Source of the DNA: Amycolatopsis coloradensis
GTDB lineage: Bacteria; Actinomycetota; Actinomycetes; Mycobacteriales; Pseudonocardiaceae
Assembly (NCBI RefSeq): GCF_037997115.1
Contig: NZ_CP150484.1
Location: forward strand, 6,395,252 to 6,439,705
Reading direction: 5' to 3'
DNA length: 44,454 bases
In this document: piece after piece, positions 16,595 through 24,063 of the stretch
Layout of the letters: each line of letters opens with the position of its first letter
Numbering within the stretch: position 1 is the first letter of the stretch
Translations under genes and position numbers: made by a program
Notes under the pieces: model-generated
Database searches by the model: none
Told to the model about the DNA's origin: nothing
What the model saw: the letters and a program-made list of their open reading frames with translations, nothing else

Positions 16595-17748
16595 GACACA
16601 CCTCGCAGGGCAGGACGGATCGGGTGGACACCGGCCGCTCGCGCGAGCGGCCGGTCGAGCGGTTCGAGTCCGGTCGGGACCGGGTCGGCGCCGGTCAGGC
16701 GCGCGGCCAGGGACCGGGCGATCAGCGGGGCGAACTTGAACGACGAGCCGCCGCACGCCGCGTAGGTCAGGACCCGGTCGCCGAGGACGGCGAGCATCGG
16801 GCCGAGGGTGGAGCGCCGGGCGAGGTAGTGGCAGTCCCGGGTGTCGACCAGCCAGTCCCGGCGGAAGCCAGGGATCAGCGTGGAGAATGTGTCGATCAGG
16901 TGTTCACGCCACCACGAGGGCACCGTGGCGCCGCCGATCTCGTCGACCATGCGGCACGCGCTCGCGGCGCTGAGCTTCAACGGCGTCCCGGCCACGGGCG
17001 GCACCAGCCACGCGCCCCCGTCGGAGCCGAGCGACGTGATCGCCGGGGTCGCGGCCCACGCGGCGGCGTCGGCGGGCGGGACGTCGCAGTAGAGCATCGT
17101 CTGCCGGTGCAGCACGAGTTCCCTGGACAGCGCGGGGGCCAGCAGGTCCCGGGACCACGGGCCGGCCGCCACCAGGACGGCGTCACCGCGGAGGGTCTCA
17201 CCGTCGGCCAGCCGGACCTCGGCCCGGTCGGCGTCGATCCCGGCCACCTTGCGATGCGGATGGAGTTCCGCCTTCGCGTGCCATCTCAGCCGAGTGGCGC
17301 ACGCGGTCAGTACGCGATCGGCGAGCAGGACCCCCGCGTGCGACTCGAAGATCGCGCCCGTCCCGGGCACGAACCCGGCGTGCGGGAATTCCGCGGCGAG
17401 TTCGTCGGCGCCGAGCACTTCGGCCTTCGATCCGGCCGCGGTGAGCAATTCCCGCGCCGCCGTCGCCGCGTGCGCCGGAAGCGCGGTGAGCGCGCCGACC
17501 TGTTCGTAGAACGGCGTGGACAGCAGGTGTTCGAGATCGATCCACGCGTGATGCGCGGCGACGGCGGCCGCCGTGGTGGCGGGGTCGTCGGCGTGCAACG
17601 CGCGCAGCACGCGATGACGGTCGAACGACGTCGCACCGGAGAACGGGATGTCCGCCTGATCGGCGATCACCACTTCGTGCCCGGTCGACACACACTTCAG
17701 CGCGGTCAGCAGCGCGATGACACCACCGCCCGCGAACACGACTCGCAT
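16591..17748 (-). CDS. DAO-family FAD-dependent amine/amino-acid oxidase
   Basis: A 385-residue flavoenzyme of the D-amino-acid oxidase / glycine oxidase / sarcosine oxidase superfamily. The FAD-binding N-terminus is VVFAGGGVIALLTALK, with Asp in VVIADQA. The ATG-like box GDAVLVAAGPWS and the C-terminal TYAACGGSSFKFAPLIA complete the FAD site. In the s56-p1, formycin and related hydrazine pathways a DAO-type enzyme oxidatively releases hydrazinoacetic acid from the lysine-glycine hydrazine conjugate; this protein is the best local candidate for that step. ATG at 17748 has AGGGGGA seven bases upstream. Confidence 0.85.
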   Translation of the reverse strand: MRVVFAGGGVIALLTALKCVSTGHEVVIADQADIPFSGATSFDRHRVLRALHADDPATTAAAVAAHHAWIDLEHLLSTPFYEQVGALTALPAHAATAARELLTAAGSKAEVLGADELAAEFPHAGFVPGTGAIFESHAGVLLADRVLTACATRLRWHAKAELHPHRKVAGIDADRAEVRLADGETLRGDAVLVAAGPWSRDLLAPALSRELVLHRQTMLYCDVPPADAAAWAATPAITSLGSDGGAWLVPPVAGTPLKLSAASACRMVDEIGGATVPSWWREHLIDTFSTLIPGFRRDWLVDTRDCHYLARRSTLGPMLAVLGDRVLTYAACGGSSFKFAPLIARSLAARLTGADPVPTGLEPLDRPLARAAGVHPIRPALRGVS

Positions 17749-17793
17749 GGTCTTCCCCCTCCGGGCGAGACTTCGTTCGGGCACCACGAGGTA

Positions 17794-17847
17794 CCCGGAT
17801 GCCACTGCTGGGTGGTGGCATCCGGGCCTTGCCCCCGTCGGGCAAGG
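17794..17847 (-). terminator. Tandem hairpins after the carbamoyltransferase gene
   Basis: Two perfect hairpins lie just downstream of the carbamoyltransferase stop (17851). The nearer has CCTTGCCC/GGGCAAGG arms (17827-17834, 17840-17847). The farther has 12-bp arms (17794-17805, 17815-17826). They probably terminate or attenuate transcription before the FAD oxidase gene 46 bp beyond, implying that gene has its own promoter or depends on read-through. Confidence 0.78.
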
Positions 17848-17850
17848 ATT

Positions 17851-19419
17851 TCAGGAGGCGCGCGGGGTCACGAACGTGTCGTTGATGACGTAGCCGTCGA
17901 GGCCGTACGTCTCCCCGTACTCGATGAGATCGCTGGTGCGGTTGAGGAAACCGCGCCCGTTGTTGTTCAGCGAGGTGTTGCACAGCACGCTGAACCCGGT
18001 CTGCTCACGGAACGCCTCGAGCAGGTCGGTGATACCGGCGTTGCGCTCGCGCGTCACCGTCTGGGTGCGCGCGGTGCCGTCGACATGCGTGATGGCCTTC
18101 AACTCGTCGGAGGTGACGTGGTTGAAATACAGCATGTACGGATCCTCGACCGAGCCGACGAACCACTGGGGAGCGTCGGATTCCAGCGCGATCGGGGCGA
18201 TCGGGCGGTAGTCCTCGCGGCGCTTGATCTTGTTGAGCCGCACGGTGGTGTCCACGGTGAACGGCGCGGCGAGGATCGACCGGTTGCCCAGCGCCCGCGG
18301 GCCCATCTCGTACCGGCCGCGCGCCCAGCCGATGATGTTGCCGTCCTTGAGATACTTCGCGACCTCACTCGCCACGAGCGGCCGTGTCTCGTACTTGGCG
18401 GGATCCGGGACGACGTCCTCGACGAAGTTCTCCCCCGCGTAGACGTCCCATTCGATGGTCGCCTGCCCGGTGTAGAACCATTGCGCGTCGATGGCCGTGC
18501 CCAGTGCGGAACCGCTGTCGTTGGGGCACGGCGGTACGAACACCGACGAGAACAGGCCGCTCTCCCGCCACAAGCGGTTCCAGTCGCAGTTCAGGCCGCA
18601 GCCACCGGAGATCAGCAGTGGCAGACCTTCTGTCAGGTTCTTTTCGGCGTAGTCGTAGAACCGGTCGAAGATCGCCTGCGAGTGCTTCGCCGCCGCGTTG
18701 CGATATTCCTGCGACCAGACACCGGCGTTGTACAGATGGGACCAGGACATCTCCTCTTTGGACAGACCGAGGATGATGCCGTCGCGGTCGAGGATGAAGT
18801 CGATCGTCTTCTGCTCCTCCGGCGTGAGCGGGCCCGGCTCGGCGAATCCGGTCAGCGCCATCTGCTTGCCGGCGTCGTTGAACCGGAACTTCCCCTTGCC
18901 CAGCGGGAAAACCGGGTCGGCCAGCGCGAAGAGATACGCGTACTTCGCGCCGGGGTCGGTCAGGACATGCTGCAGGTGCGTGGCCTCGCCGCGTTCGTCG
19001 ATCCGGTAGAAGTCACCGATGTTCCCTTCCCACACCAGGGAGTAGTACGCCTGGCCGGGCGCCGCGGGGGCCATCCCGAGGGAGGTGTAGATATGCGAGC
19101 GTTCGTGGGTCGAGGAGAAGTACCGCACGTCCTTGCCGAAGAACTTGCCCGCCTCGTCGGAGATCGCGCCTTCGCCGACACCGAAGTATCCGGTGCGGGA
19201 CGGCGGTTCCACCGAGAACTCTCCCTTGACCCAGCCGCCGAGCGCGACCACGTCGGGCTGCTTGTCGAGCATGCCCGCCGCGCGCGCCATCAGCTCGCCG
19301 GTGATCCGGTCGTAGCGCGGGTAGTTGTCCTTTTCCGACTCCAGCGCGAACAGCAGCTTGCCGTCCTCGATCGCCACGATCCCGCCATCGTGACCCTCTT
19401 TCATCGACAGAATCAGCAT
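17851..19419 (-). CDS. O-carbamoyltransferase (NodU/CmcH/TobZ family)
   Basis: A 522-residue enzyme of the family that makes carbamoyl-adenylate from carbamoyl phosphate and ATP and transfers the carbamoyl group to a hydroxyl. The Kae1-like N-terminus carries the metal-binding THERSHIYTSLG and GNIGDFYRI. SGGCGLNCDWN and the C-terminal GRYEMGPRALGNRSILA and CNTSLNNNGRG are family hallmarks. The length is slightly short of the usual 540-600, with no obvious missing block. It is the first gene of the second operon: the bipartite motif at 19476-19511 lies 56 bp upstream and the tandem hairpins follow it. The likely acceptor is a hydroxyl made by the 2OG oxygenase, by inference. Confidence 0.92.
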   Translation of the reverse strand: MLILSMKEGHDGGIVAIEDGKLLFALESEKDNYPRYDRITGELMARAAGMLDKQPDVVALGGWVKGEFSVEPPSRTGYFGVGEGAISDEAGKFFGKDVRYFSSTHERSHIYTSLGMAPAAPGQAYYSLVWEGNIGDFYRIDERGEATHLQHVLTDPGAKYAYLFALADPVFPLGKGKFRFNDAGKQMALTGFAEPGPLTPEEQKTIDFILDRDGIILGLSKEEMSWSHLYNAGVWSQEYRNAAAKHSQAIFDRFYDYAEKNLTEGLPLLISGGCGLNCDWNRLWRESGLFSSVFVPPCPNDSGSALGTAIDAQWFYTGQATIEWDVYAGENFVEDVVPDPAKYETRPLVASEVAKYLKDGNIIGWARGRYEMGPRALGNRSILAAPFTVDTTVRLNKIKRREDYRPIAPIALESDAPQWFVGSVEDPYMLYFNHVTSDELKAITHVDGTARTQTVTRERNAGITDLLEAFREQTGFSVLCNTSLNNNGRGFLNRTSDLIEYGETYGLDGYVINDTFVTPRAS

Positions 19420-19475
19420 TGTGTCACCGAATTTCGCTCGCCTTCATTCGTCGACTCATTCAAGCCGCGCGGCCC

Positions 19476-19511
19476 GTTGACCGGAAGCGCCGCGCGGGGA
19501 GAACAATCAAC
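19476..19511 (-). promoter_or_regulatory. Bipartite motif upstream of the carbamoyltransferase operon
   Basis: On the plus strand GTTGACCGGAA (19476-19486) is followed after 14 bp by GAACAATCAAC (19501-19511). The same two blocks occur, 15 bp apart, at 35839-35875. Both copies sit 55-56 bp before a minus-strand operon's first start codon. The outer ends GTTGA and TCAAC form a dyad. Part of the motif overlaps the end of the regulator gene, so it is not merely free intergenic sequence. A regulator-binding site or shared promoter is inferred. Confidence 0.72.
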
Positions 19512-20967
19512 CTTCGGACGAGCCACCCGGCAGCGTGCGCACCGCCTCGTGGCGCAGCGATTCGAACGCGTTCTTACGCGTCCTGCGGCCCGCCATCGGG
19601 ACGGCTGCGGCGAACGGGCCAGGTTCGCGTTGCCGCTCGGCGGCGAACGCGCTGACCAACCGGGACACCGCGTAGCGCCCGGCCACGTTGGCACGCTGGA
19701 GAAGTCCGGCGTCCACCACGGATTCGAGGAGTTCGTCGGCGGTCTCGATCATGATGCCCATCGCGGCGGCGATGCCGATCGACGTCGTCCAGCCCGCGCC
19801 GCTCTGCCCGAAGTGCCGGATGGCCTCCCGCTCGGTGGGCGACAGATGGTCGTACGCCGCGGAGAACCGGTCCCGCACGTTGACGTCACCGACACAGAGG
19901 CTGTCCATGAGCCGTTCGCGATCGGCGAGCTGGCCCGCGGTGTACGCGATCGCCCATTCCGGGCGCGCGGCGATCTTGCGGCCGACGATGTTGACCGCCA
20001 GCGGAAGATCCCCGCACAGTTCGGCGATCGTGTCGGTGGCGTCGTGCTCCGCCCGCACCCGGCCCGGTCCGGCGATCCGGCCGATCAAGGCCAGCGATTC
20101 CTTGCGGGAGAACGTATCGAGCTCGATACGGTTCGTGTCCTCCAAGCCGAGCAGCCGGGCGCGGCTGGTGACCACGACCTGGCTGTGCGGGGTCTGCCCG
20201 AGCAGCGGCCGCACCTGACCCTCGTCCCGGACACCCGTCAGGAGCACGAACAACCTGCGTTCCGCCAGCAGGGACCGGTACAGCCCGATCCGCTGCATCG
20301 GATCGTCGGGCACCAGATGGGCAGGCACGCCGAGCGCGCGCAGGAACCCGCGCACGATCCCGTTGGCCGAGCGGCCCCCGGAGCCGCTGTCGCCCAGCTC
20401 GGCGTAGAGCTGCCCGTCCGGGAAGTCCGCCGCGACCTCTTCCGCCAGCCGCAAGGCGAAAGCCGTCTTCCCCACCCCGATCGGGCCGCTGACGAGCAAC
20501 GGCACCTTGACCGGCCCGCTCGCGCCGATCATCTCGGCCGCGTCGGCCAGATCCCTTTCCCTGCCGACGAAGGTCCTCGATGCCATCGGCAGCTGAGCCG
20601 GACGGGCGAGGCGGATGACGCCGGATGCCGTCGCGTGCGCGCCGTCCGGCGGAGTGTCCGCCGGCGCGGGCGCACGATCCTCCCGTGCCTCGGCGCCGGC
20701 CCCCGGCTGCCCGGCGACGCTCCGCCAACGTCGTTCCCACACCGCACGGTCCCCACCGCACGCGGAGACGAACGCCAACGTCACGGCGAGCGTCGGCAAG
20801 CGGTGGCCGCTCGCCGCGCTGGACAGTACGGAAGGTGCGAACAGTGCGGTCCTGGCGAGTTCCCGGTAACTCGGGTTTCCCGCCCGGTTCCTCAAAACGC
20901 GCAGATCGTGAGCGAATGCGGCGATCGGACCAGTGGAGCCGTCCAACGGTCGCTCGGGTCTGCCCAT
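19507..20967 (-). CDS. XRE-HTH / STAND (NB-ARC-like) transcriptional regulator
   Basis: A 486-residue regulator. Residues about 15-80 are the actinomycete helix-turn-helix type with PSYRELARTALFAPSVLSSA and ACGGDRAVWERRWRSV. Residues 131-137 (RTFVGRE) begin a STAND ATPase with Walker A GPIGVGKT (161-168), a LFVLLTG Walker B-like strand, VVVTSRARL and LPLAVNIVG. There is no TPR tail, so it is shorter than AfsR-type proteins. ATG at 20967 has GGGAGGAG just upstream. It lies immediately upstream of the carbamoyltransferase operon and is the obvious candidate to bind the bipartite motif. Confidence 0.87.
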   Translation of the reverse strand: MGRPERPLDGSTGPIAAFAHDLRVLRNRAGNPSYRELARTALFAPSVLSSAASGHRLPTLAVTLAFVSACGGDRAVWERRWRSVAGQPGAGAEAREDRAPAPADTPPDGAHATASGVIRLARPAQLPMASRTFVGRERDLADAAEMIGASGPVKVPLLVSGPIGVGKTAFALRLAEEVAADFPDGQLYAELGDSGSGGRSANGIVRGFLRALGVPAHLVPDDPMQRIGLYRSLLAERRLFVLLTGVRDEGQVRPLLGQTPHSQVVVTSRARLLGLEDTNRIELDTFSRKESLALIGRIAGPGRVRAEHDATDTIAELCGDLPLAVNIVGRKIAARPEWAIAYTAGQLADRERLMDSLCVGDVNVRDRFSAAYDHLSPTEREAIRHFGQSGAGWTTSIGIAAAMGIMIETADELLESVVDAGLLQRANVAGRYAVSRLVSAFAAERQREPGPFAAAVPMAGRRTRKNAFESLRHEAVRTLPGGSSEG

Positions 20968-21154
20968 GCCCTCTCCTCCCCTGGATGGGGTAACGCAATC
21001 GCGCTGCGTGACCGCCATCCTTGTGACCTTCCTGACCACAACCCTAAAGGACCAATGAAGGATGCAGCAGATACAAATAGGTGACTCAATGTACAAAGTC
21101 CAATAGTTGGACGCGGAAATTCACCCCCTTGGTGGCACCGGATAGGGTTCGCCC
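20968..21154. promoter_or_regulatory. Divergent, AT-richer regulatory region with two dyads
   Basis: The 187 bp between the regulator and the divergent hypothetical gene are noticeably AT-richer than their surroundings around 21040-21120. Two dyads are visible: TTGTG/CACAA with an 11-bp spacer (21021-21041), 54 bp before the regulator start, and GTCCAA/TTGGAC with a 3-bp spacer (21098-21112). Either could be an autoregulatory operator. No confident -35/-10 assignment is possible. Confidence 0.55.
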
Positions 21155-21847
21155 ATGTCTGCTCCCCTGCCCCCGCTCGCCGAACTTCGGCGGGCCGCCG
21201 AAGTGTTCAACGGCTTCGCGAATGTGGACACCTCTTGGCTTCGGCTGCTGGAAGAAACGCGGTCCGCGATCGACCTGTCACAGCCCGCGCATCGCACAAT
21301 TCTTCTTCGCTGGCTGAACTCGTGGGGATGCCGTATCCGTTACCCGCGGGACGGCGAACCCGCCCCCTTCGACGACGGTGTCCGCACCTGGTGGGAGACC
21401 TGGGGGACCACTCTCCCGTCGGCCGACCTGGCCGGCTTGACGGACGCGGAGATCGACACCGCCGCGAAGGCCTACGCGGACCTGTCAGGTGTCGTCGTCG
21501 CAGCGGGACGGACCAGGCGTACGCTGGGCCCGACCGCCGCGGCCAAGGCGCTGTATGCGTTGCGGCCCAACACGATCATGCCATGGGACGCTGCCATCGC
21601 AGCCACCCTCCACGGTGCCCGTGACGACGCCGCGTTCGGCGCGCACCTGCGGCTCGGCCGCGCGTGGGCCGCCGCGGTGATCGCCGAGGCGGGGAACGAC
21701 GGGGCGGAAATCCCCGCACTGGTGGGCAGGCCCGTGTCACTGGCGAAGATCCTCGACGAATACCTTTACGTCGCCTTCACCATGGGCGCCAAGGGTGACT
21801 GGGGAACAGACAGCGGAGAATGGTGGAAAAATGGTAACCGGGGATGA
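21155..21847 (+). CDS. Hypothetical protein, possible helix-hairpin-helix-like fold
   Basis: A 230-residue protein I do not recognise as a named family. It is soluble, with no signal peptide or membrane segment. The segment GPTAAAKALYALRPNTIMPWD (starting near residue 126) recalls a pattern in small hypothetical proteins where Lys, Pro and a final TrpAsp precede an Ile-rich helix, reminiscent of HhH-type folds; this is a weak resemblance. It is the only plus-strand gene pair inside the cluster region and overlaps the MmcQ-like gene by 17 bp. It may not belong to the pathway. Confidence 0.7.
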   Translation: MSAPLPPLAELRRAAEVFNGFANVDTSWLRLLEETRSAIDLSQPAHRTILLRWLNSWGCRIRYPRDGEPAPFDDGVRTWWETWGTTLPSADLAGLTDAEIDTAAKAYADLSGVVVAAGRTRRTLGPTAAAKALYALRPNTIMPWDAAIAATLHGARDDAAFGAHLRLGRAWAAAVIAEAGNDGAEIPALVGRPVSLAKILDEYLYVAFTMGAKGDWGTDSGEWWKNGNRG

Positions 21848-22181
21848 CGTCAGACGGATCGTTTCAGACCTGCCTCGCGCCTATGAAGCGCTGGTCCGCG
21901 ACCGAGCGAAGTTCCGCGTGGGGCGAATCGTGTTCCTTTCGCTCTCGCCGGACGAAACCGTGATGGGATTCGGCTATCCCAAAGAGGAGCGGGAAGCACT
22001 GGTGGCCGGCGAACCGGAGAAGTTCATGATGCCGATTCCGTCCGATATGCGCTATCAGTGGGTCCGCGTCCGGCTGTCCGCGATCGATTACGAAGAGTTA
22101 CGAGAACTGATCGTCGACTCGTGGCGAATGTGCGTGCCGAAGAAGGTCTGGACGGAATACCTGGAAAAGAACCAGAGCTGA
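21831..22181 (+). CDS. MmcQ/YjbR-family protein
   Basis: A 116-residue protein matching the MmcQ/YjbR (CyaY-like DNA-binding fold) group: an N-terminal helix with TGDDVRRIVSDLPRAYE, a central FRVGRIVFLSLSPDETVMGFG and a C-terminal YEELRELIVDSWRMCVPKK. Length is normal. Function in the family is unclear, although a DNA-binding-like surface has been proposed. ATG at 21831 lies inside the end of the upstream gene, with GGTGG upstream; the overlap implies coupling. It is not obviously part of the biosynthetic pathway. Confidence 0.8.
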   Translation: MVTGDDVRRIVSDLPRAYEALVRDRAKFRVGRIVFLSLSPDETVMGFGYPKEEREALVAGEPEKFMMPIPSDMRYQWVRVRLSAIDYEELRELIVDSWRMCVPKKVWTEYLEKNQS

Positions 22182-22297
22182 ACCACTCCTTTCGGCGTGC
22201 GCCGTTCAGCCCTCTCGCTTGCCCTTTTCGGTCGCGTGAATTCGCCTTTCGGGCGACGAACGCGGGTAGAAATCCGGTGCCGCCCGAGGCGATGTCC

Positions 22298-22344
22298 GTG
22301 AAGGCCTCCTTCCCTACCCTGAAGGTAGGCAAGGAGGCCTTCAC
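22298..22344. repeat. GAAGGCCTCCTT-family hairpin
   Basis: Perfect 14-bp outer arms (22298-22311 and 22331-22344) carry the family core. An inner CCTACC/GGTAGG stem (22313-22318, 22324-22329) lies inside. It is downstream of the MmcQ-like gene (stop 22181) and could terminate it. The outer arms are the same as the core of the hairpin at 11862-11920. Confidence 0.8.
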
Positions 22345-22385
22345 CACCAGCCGGGGTTCTTGCGCGGCACCAGCCCGAACGCGAC

Positions 22386-22402
22386 GCGAAAGTGGCTTTC
22401 GC
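22386..22402. repeat. GCGAAAGTGGCTTTCGC repeat
   Basis: A full 17-base copy of the near-palindromic repeat also found near 82, 11507, 11537 and 38318. It lies between two hairpins of the other repeat family in the gap between the convergent MmcQ-like gene and the long minus-strand operon. Confidence 0.75.
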
Positions 22403-22433
22403 GACATGATCGCCGGGTTCGCACTCCGAACGC

Positions 22434-22484
22434 GCGTGAAGGCCCCCTTCCCTCGGCTGAGCCGAGGGAAGGAAGCCTTCACGC
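22434..22484 (-). terminator. Hairpin terminating the long biosynthetic operon
   Basis: A near-perfect hairpin with arms of about 24 bp. The left arm starts GCGTGAAGGC at 22434 and the right ends GCCTTCACGC at 22484; the inner CCTCGGC/GCCGAGG has a 3-base loop, and there are two mismatches. It lies 8 bp beyond the stop of the last gene in the operon (22493). It belongs to the same GAAGG..CCTTC repeat family. Confidence 0.82.
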
Positions 22485-22492
22485 AAAACGAC

Positions 22493-22822
22493 CTACTCGG
22501 CCACCTCTTCGATGGCGGACGTGCCGCGGGAGCCGGGATTCCCGTACCGTTCCCACACCTCGTTCAGCCGGATCCGCCCGTCCGGCAGGAACTCCGGCGT
22601 GTTCGTGCTGTGCCCCGCGATCACCTGACCACTGGCCAGCACCATCGTGTAGGCCATGTCGATCGTCCCGTCCTCGCCGCACTTCCCGGTCAGCGACCCG
22701 AGCCGCACACCGCCGCCGGTCAGCTCGGCCCACACCAGGTCGTCCTTCTGCCGGTACAGGGTGACCGGCGCGTTCGGATCCGTGCTGACCTTGCGGAACC
22801 GTTTACCGTCGTAGTTGATCAT
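22493..22822 (-). CDS. Small conserved protein (so-called N-acetylglutamate-synthase-like)
   Basis: A 109-residue protein starting MINYDGKRFRKVS, with a repeated beta-strand pattern (VWAELTGGGVRLGSLTG, then GTIDMAYTMV, TPEFLPDGRIRLNEVWERYG). It resembles a widespread small family loosely annotated as N-acetylglutamate synthase in databases, although it has no GNAT motifs; a beta-barrel (lipocalin or FABP-like) ligand binder seems more likely. ATG at 22822 overlaps the FMN enzyme stop by 4 bp. Being the last gene of the operon suggests a pathway-linked role, such as binding an intermediate, which is inference. Confidence 0.78.
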   Translation of the reverse strand: MINYDGKRFRKVSTDPNAPVTLYRQKDDLVWAELTGGGVRLGSLTGKCGEDGTIDMAYTMVLASGQVIAGHSTNTPEFLPDGRIRLNEVWERYGNPGSRGTSAIEEVAE

Positions 22823-24063
22823 TCGTTCTGCTCCGTCCAGGTCGGGAACCAGAGGTCGTCCGGGGTCAGATCCGCGAGGTCGTACTTCCCGAGCGCGCTG
22901 GTGAGCAGCCGCAGCTCGAGTTCGAGGCAGCGCACCAGCCGCACGAGCCCTTCGGCCGCGTCCTCGTCGACGGCGAGCAGCGCCGCCCGGCCGAGGCCGA
23001 CCGCGGAAGCGCCCATCGCCAGGCACTTGAGCGCACGGGCCCCTTCCCAGATCCGTCCCGACACCAGCAACGAGGCGTCGTGCTTGCCGACCCGGCGCAG
23101 GCATTCCACCAACGGCAATCCCACTTGGTCGAGGAAGACCGACGGCGCCCAGCCGGTGCCGCCCTCGGCACCGTCGACGGTGACGGCGTCCGCTCCCGCC
23201 GCCCACGCGACCCGCGCGGCCTCGCCGACGTCTCGGCCCGGATGCAGTTTCACCCAGGCCCGGGCCCGCGGGTAGTTGTTGCGCATCAGGTGGATCTGCT
23301 GGCGCAGGATCTCCCCGGTGAAGGTGCCGGGGCTGCTGGAACGCAGCACCATGGCCTGTTCCTTACCGAAGGCTTCGTCCACTGTGTACTGTTCGGCGAT
23401 CTCGCCGGCGGCCGTGCGCGAGAGCACGGTCATCCCGCCCAGCCCCGGTTTGGCGCCCTGTCCCACCTTGAGCTCGAACGCCAGCCGCCCGGTCTCCAGC
23501 AGTTTCGTCGCGGACGGGTCGCTGTAGACGAGGTTCCACACCTCCGCGTCGGCGTCTTCGGTGCTTTGCTGCACGACGACACCGCCCAGCCCGTCCGGTA
23601 CGGCGTCGGCGTACGCGCGGATCCGGCCGAGCAGGCCGTCTTCGGCGCTTTCGCCCATCCGGCCGTATCCGTGCATCGGCACGACGTTCTCGCCGATCAC
23701 CATCGGCATCCCGAGCCTGCCCGCCTGTTCGCTCGCGGCGATCCCGAGCCCGCTGCCCGCCACCTGCGTGGAGCCGAACGCGCACAGGAACACCGGCGAT
23801 GGCGCGGTGAACCCGCCGAGGACGGTCGACAGCCCGACATCGCCGTACACCGGTTCACGCGCGAGGTCGAACATCTTCTCCAGGCGCCGCGGGACGAACA
23901 CCGGCGGCACGATCCGCGCGCGGTCGAGTTCATCGGTACCCGAGTCGACGTCCGCGCCGAACAGCGACCGGCCGTATCCCGCGACGTCGGGGAAGATCGC
24001 CGCGCTGCCTTCCCGTGCCCTGGCCCGGATCGCGTCTTCGGGGAGCTGCCGCGCGGTGATCAC
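22819..24063 (-). CDS. Stand-alone FMN glutamate-synthase-domain protein
   Basis: A 414-residue protein equal to the FMN-binding synthase domain of GltB. Visible are ELKVGQGAKPGLGG (near 225), RARAWVKLHPG, and DGAEGGTGWAPSVFLDQVG, where GltB has DGaeGGTGAAP. It lacks the glutaminase domain and I see no clear 3Fe-4S cysteine cluster. Related stand-alone forms include a subunit of N-methylglutamate synthase, which joins an external amine to a glutamate-type acceptor. Here it may aminate a keto acid or exchange an amine or hydrazine. GTG at 24063 overlaps the AsnRS-like stop (GTGA). Confidence 0.84.
   Translation of the reverse strand: MITARQLPEDAIRARAREGSAAIFPDVAGYGRSLFGADVDSGTDELDRARIVPPVFVPRRLEKMFDLAREPVYGDVGLSTVLGGFTAPSPVFLCAFGSTQVAGSGLGIAASEQAGRLGMPMVIGENVVPMHGYGRMGESAEDGLLGRIRAYADAVPDGLGGVVVQQSTEDADAEVWNLVYSDPSATKLLETGRLAFELKVGQGAKPGLGGMTVLSRTAAGEIAEQYTVDEAFGKEQAMVLRSSSPGTFTGEILRQQIHLMRNNYPRARAWVKLHPGRDVGEAARVAWAAGADAVTVDGAEGGTGWAPSVFLDQVGLPLVECLRRVGKHDASLLVSGRIWEGARALKCLAMGASAVGLGRAALLAVDEDAAEGLVRLVRCLELELRLLTSALGKYDLADLTPDDLWFPTWTEQNE

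Noticed and set aside
16624..21084. Very long open frame on the plus strand through the FAD oxidase, carbamoyltransferase and regulator genes
   Set aside because: It is antisense to three clearly recognised genes, and its protein is low-complexity, rich in Arg, Gly and His, with no domain. This is the usual high-GC shadow frame.
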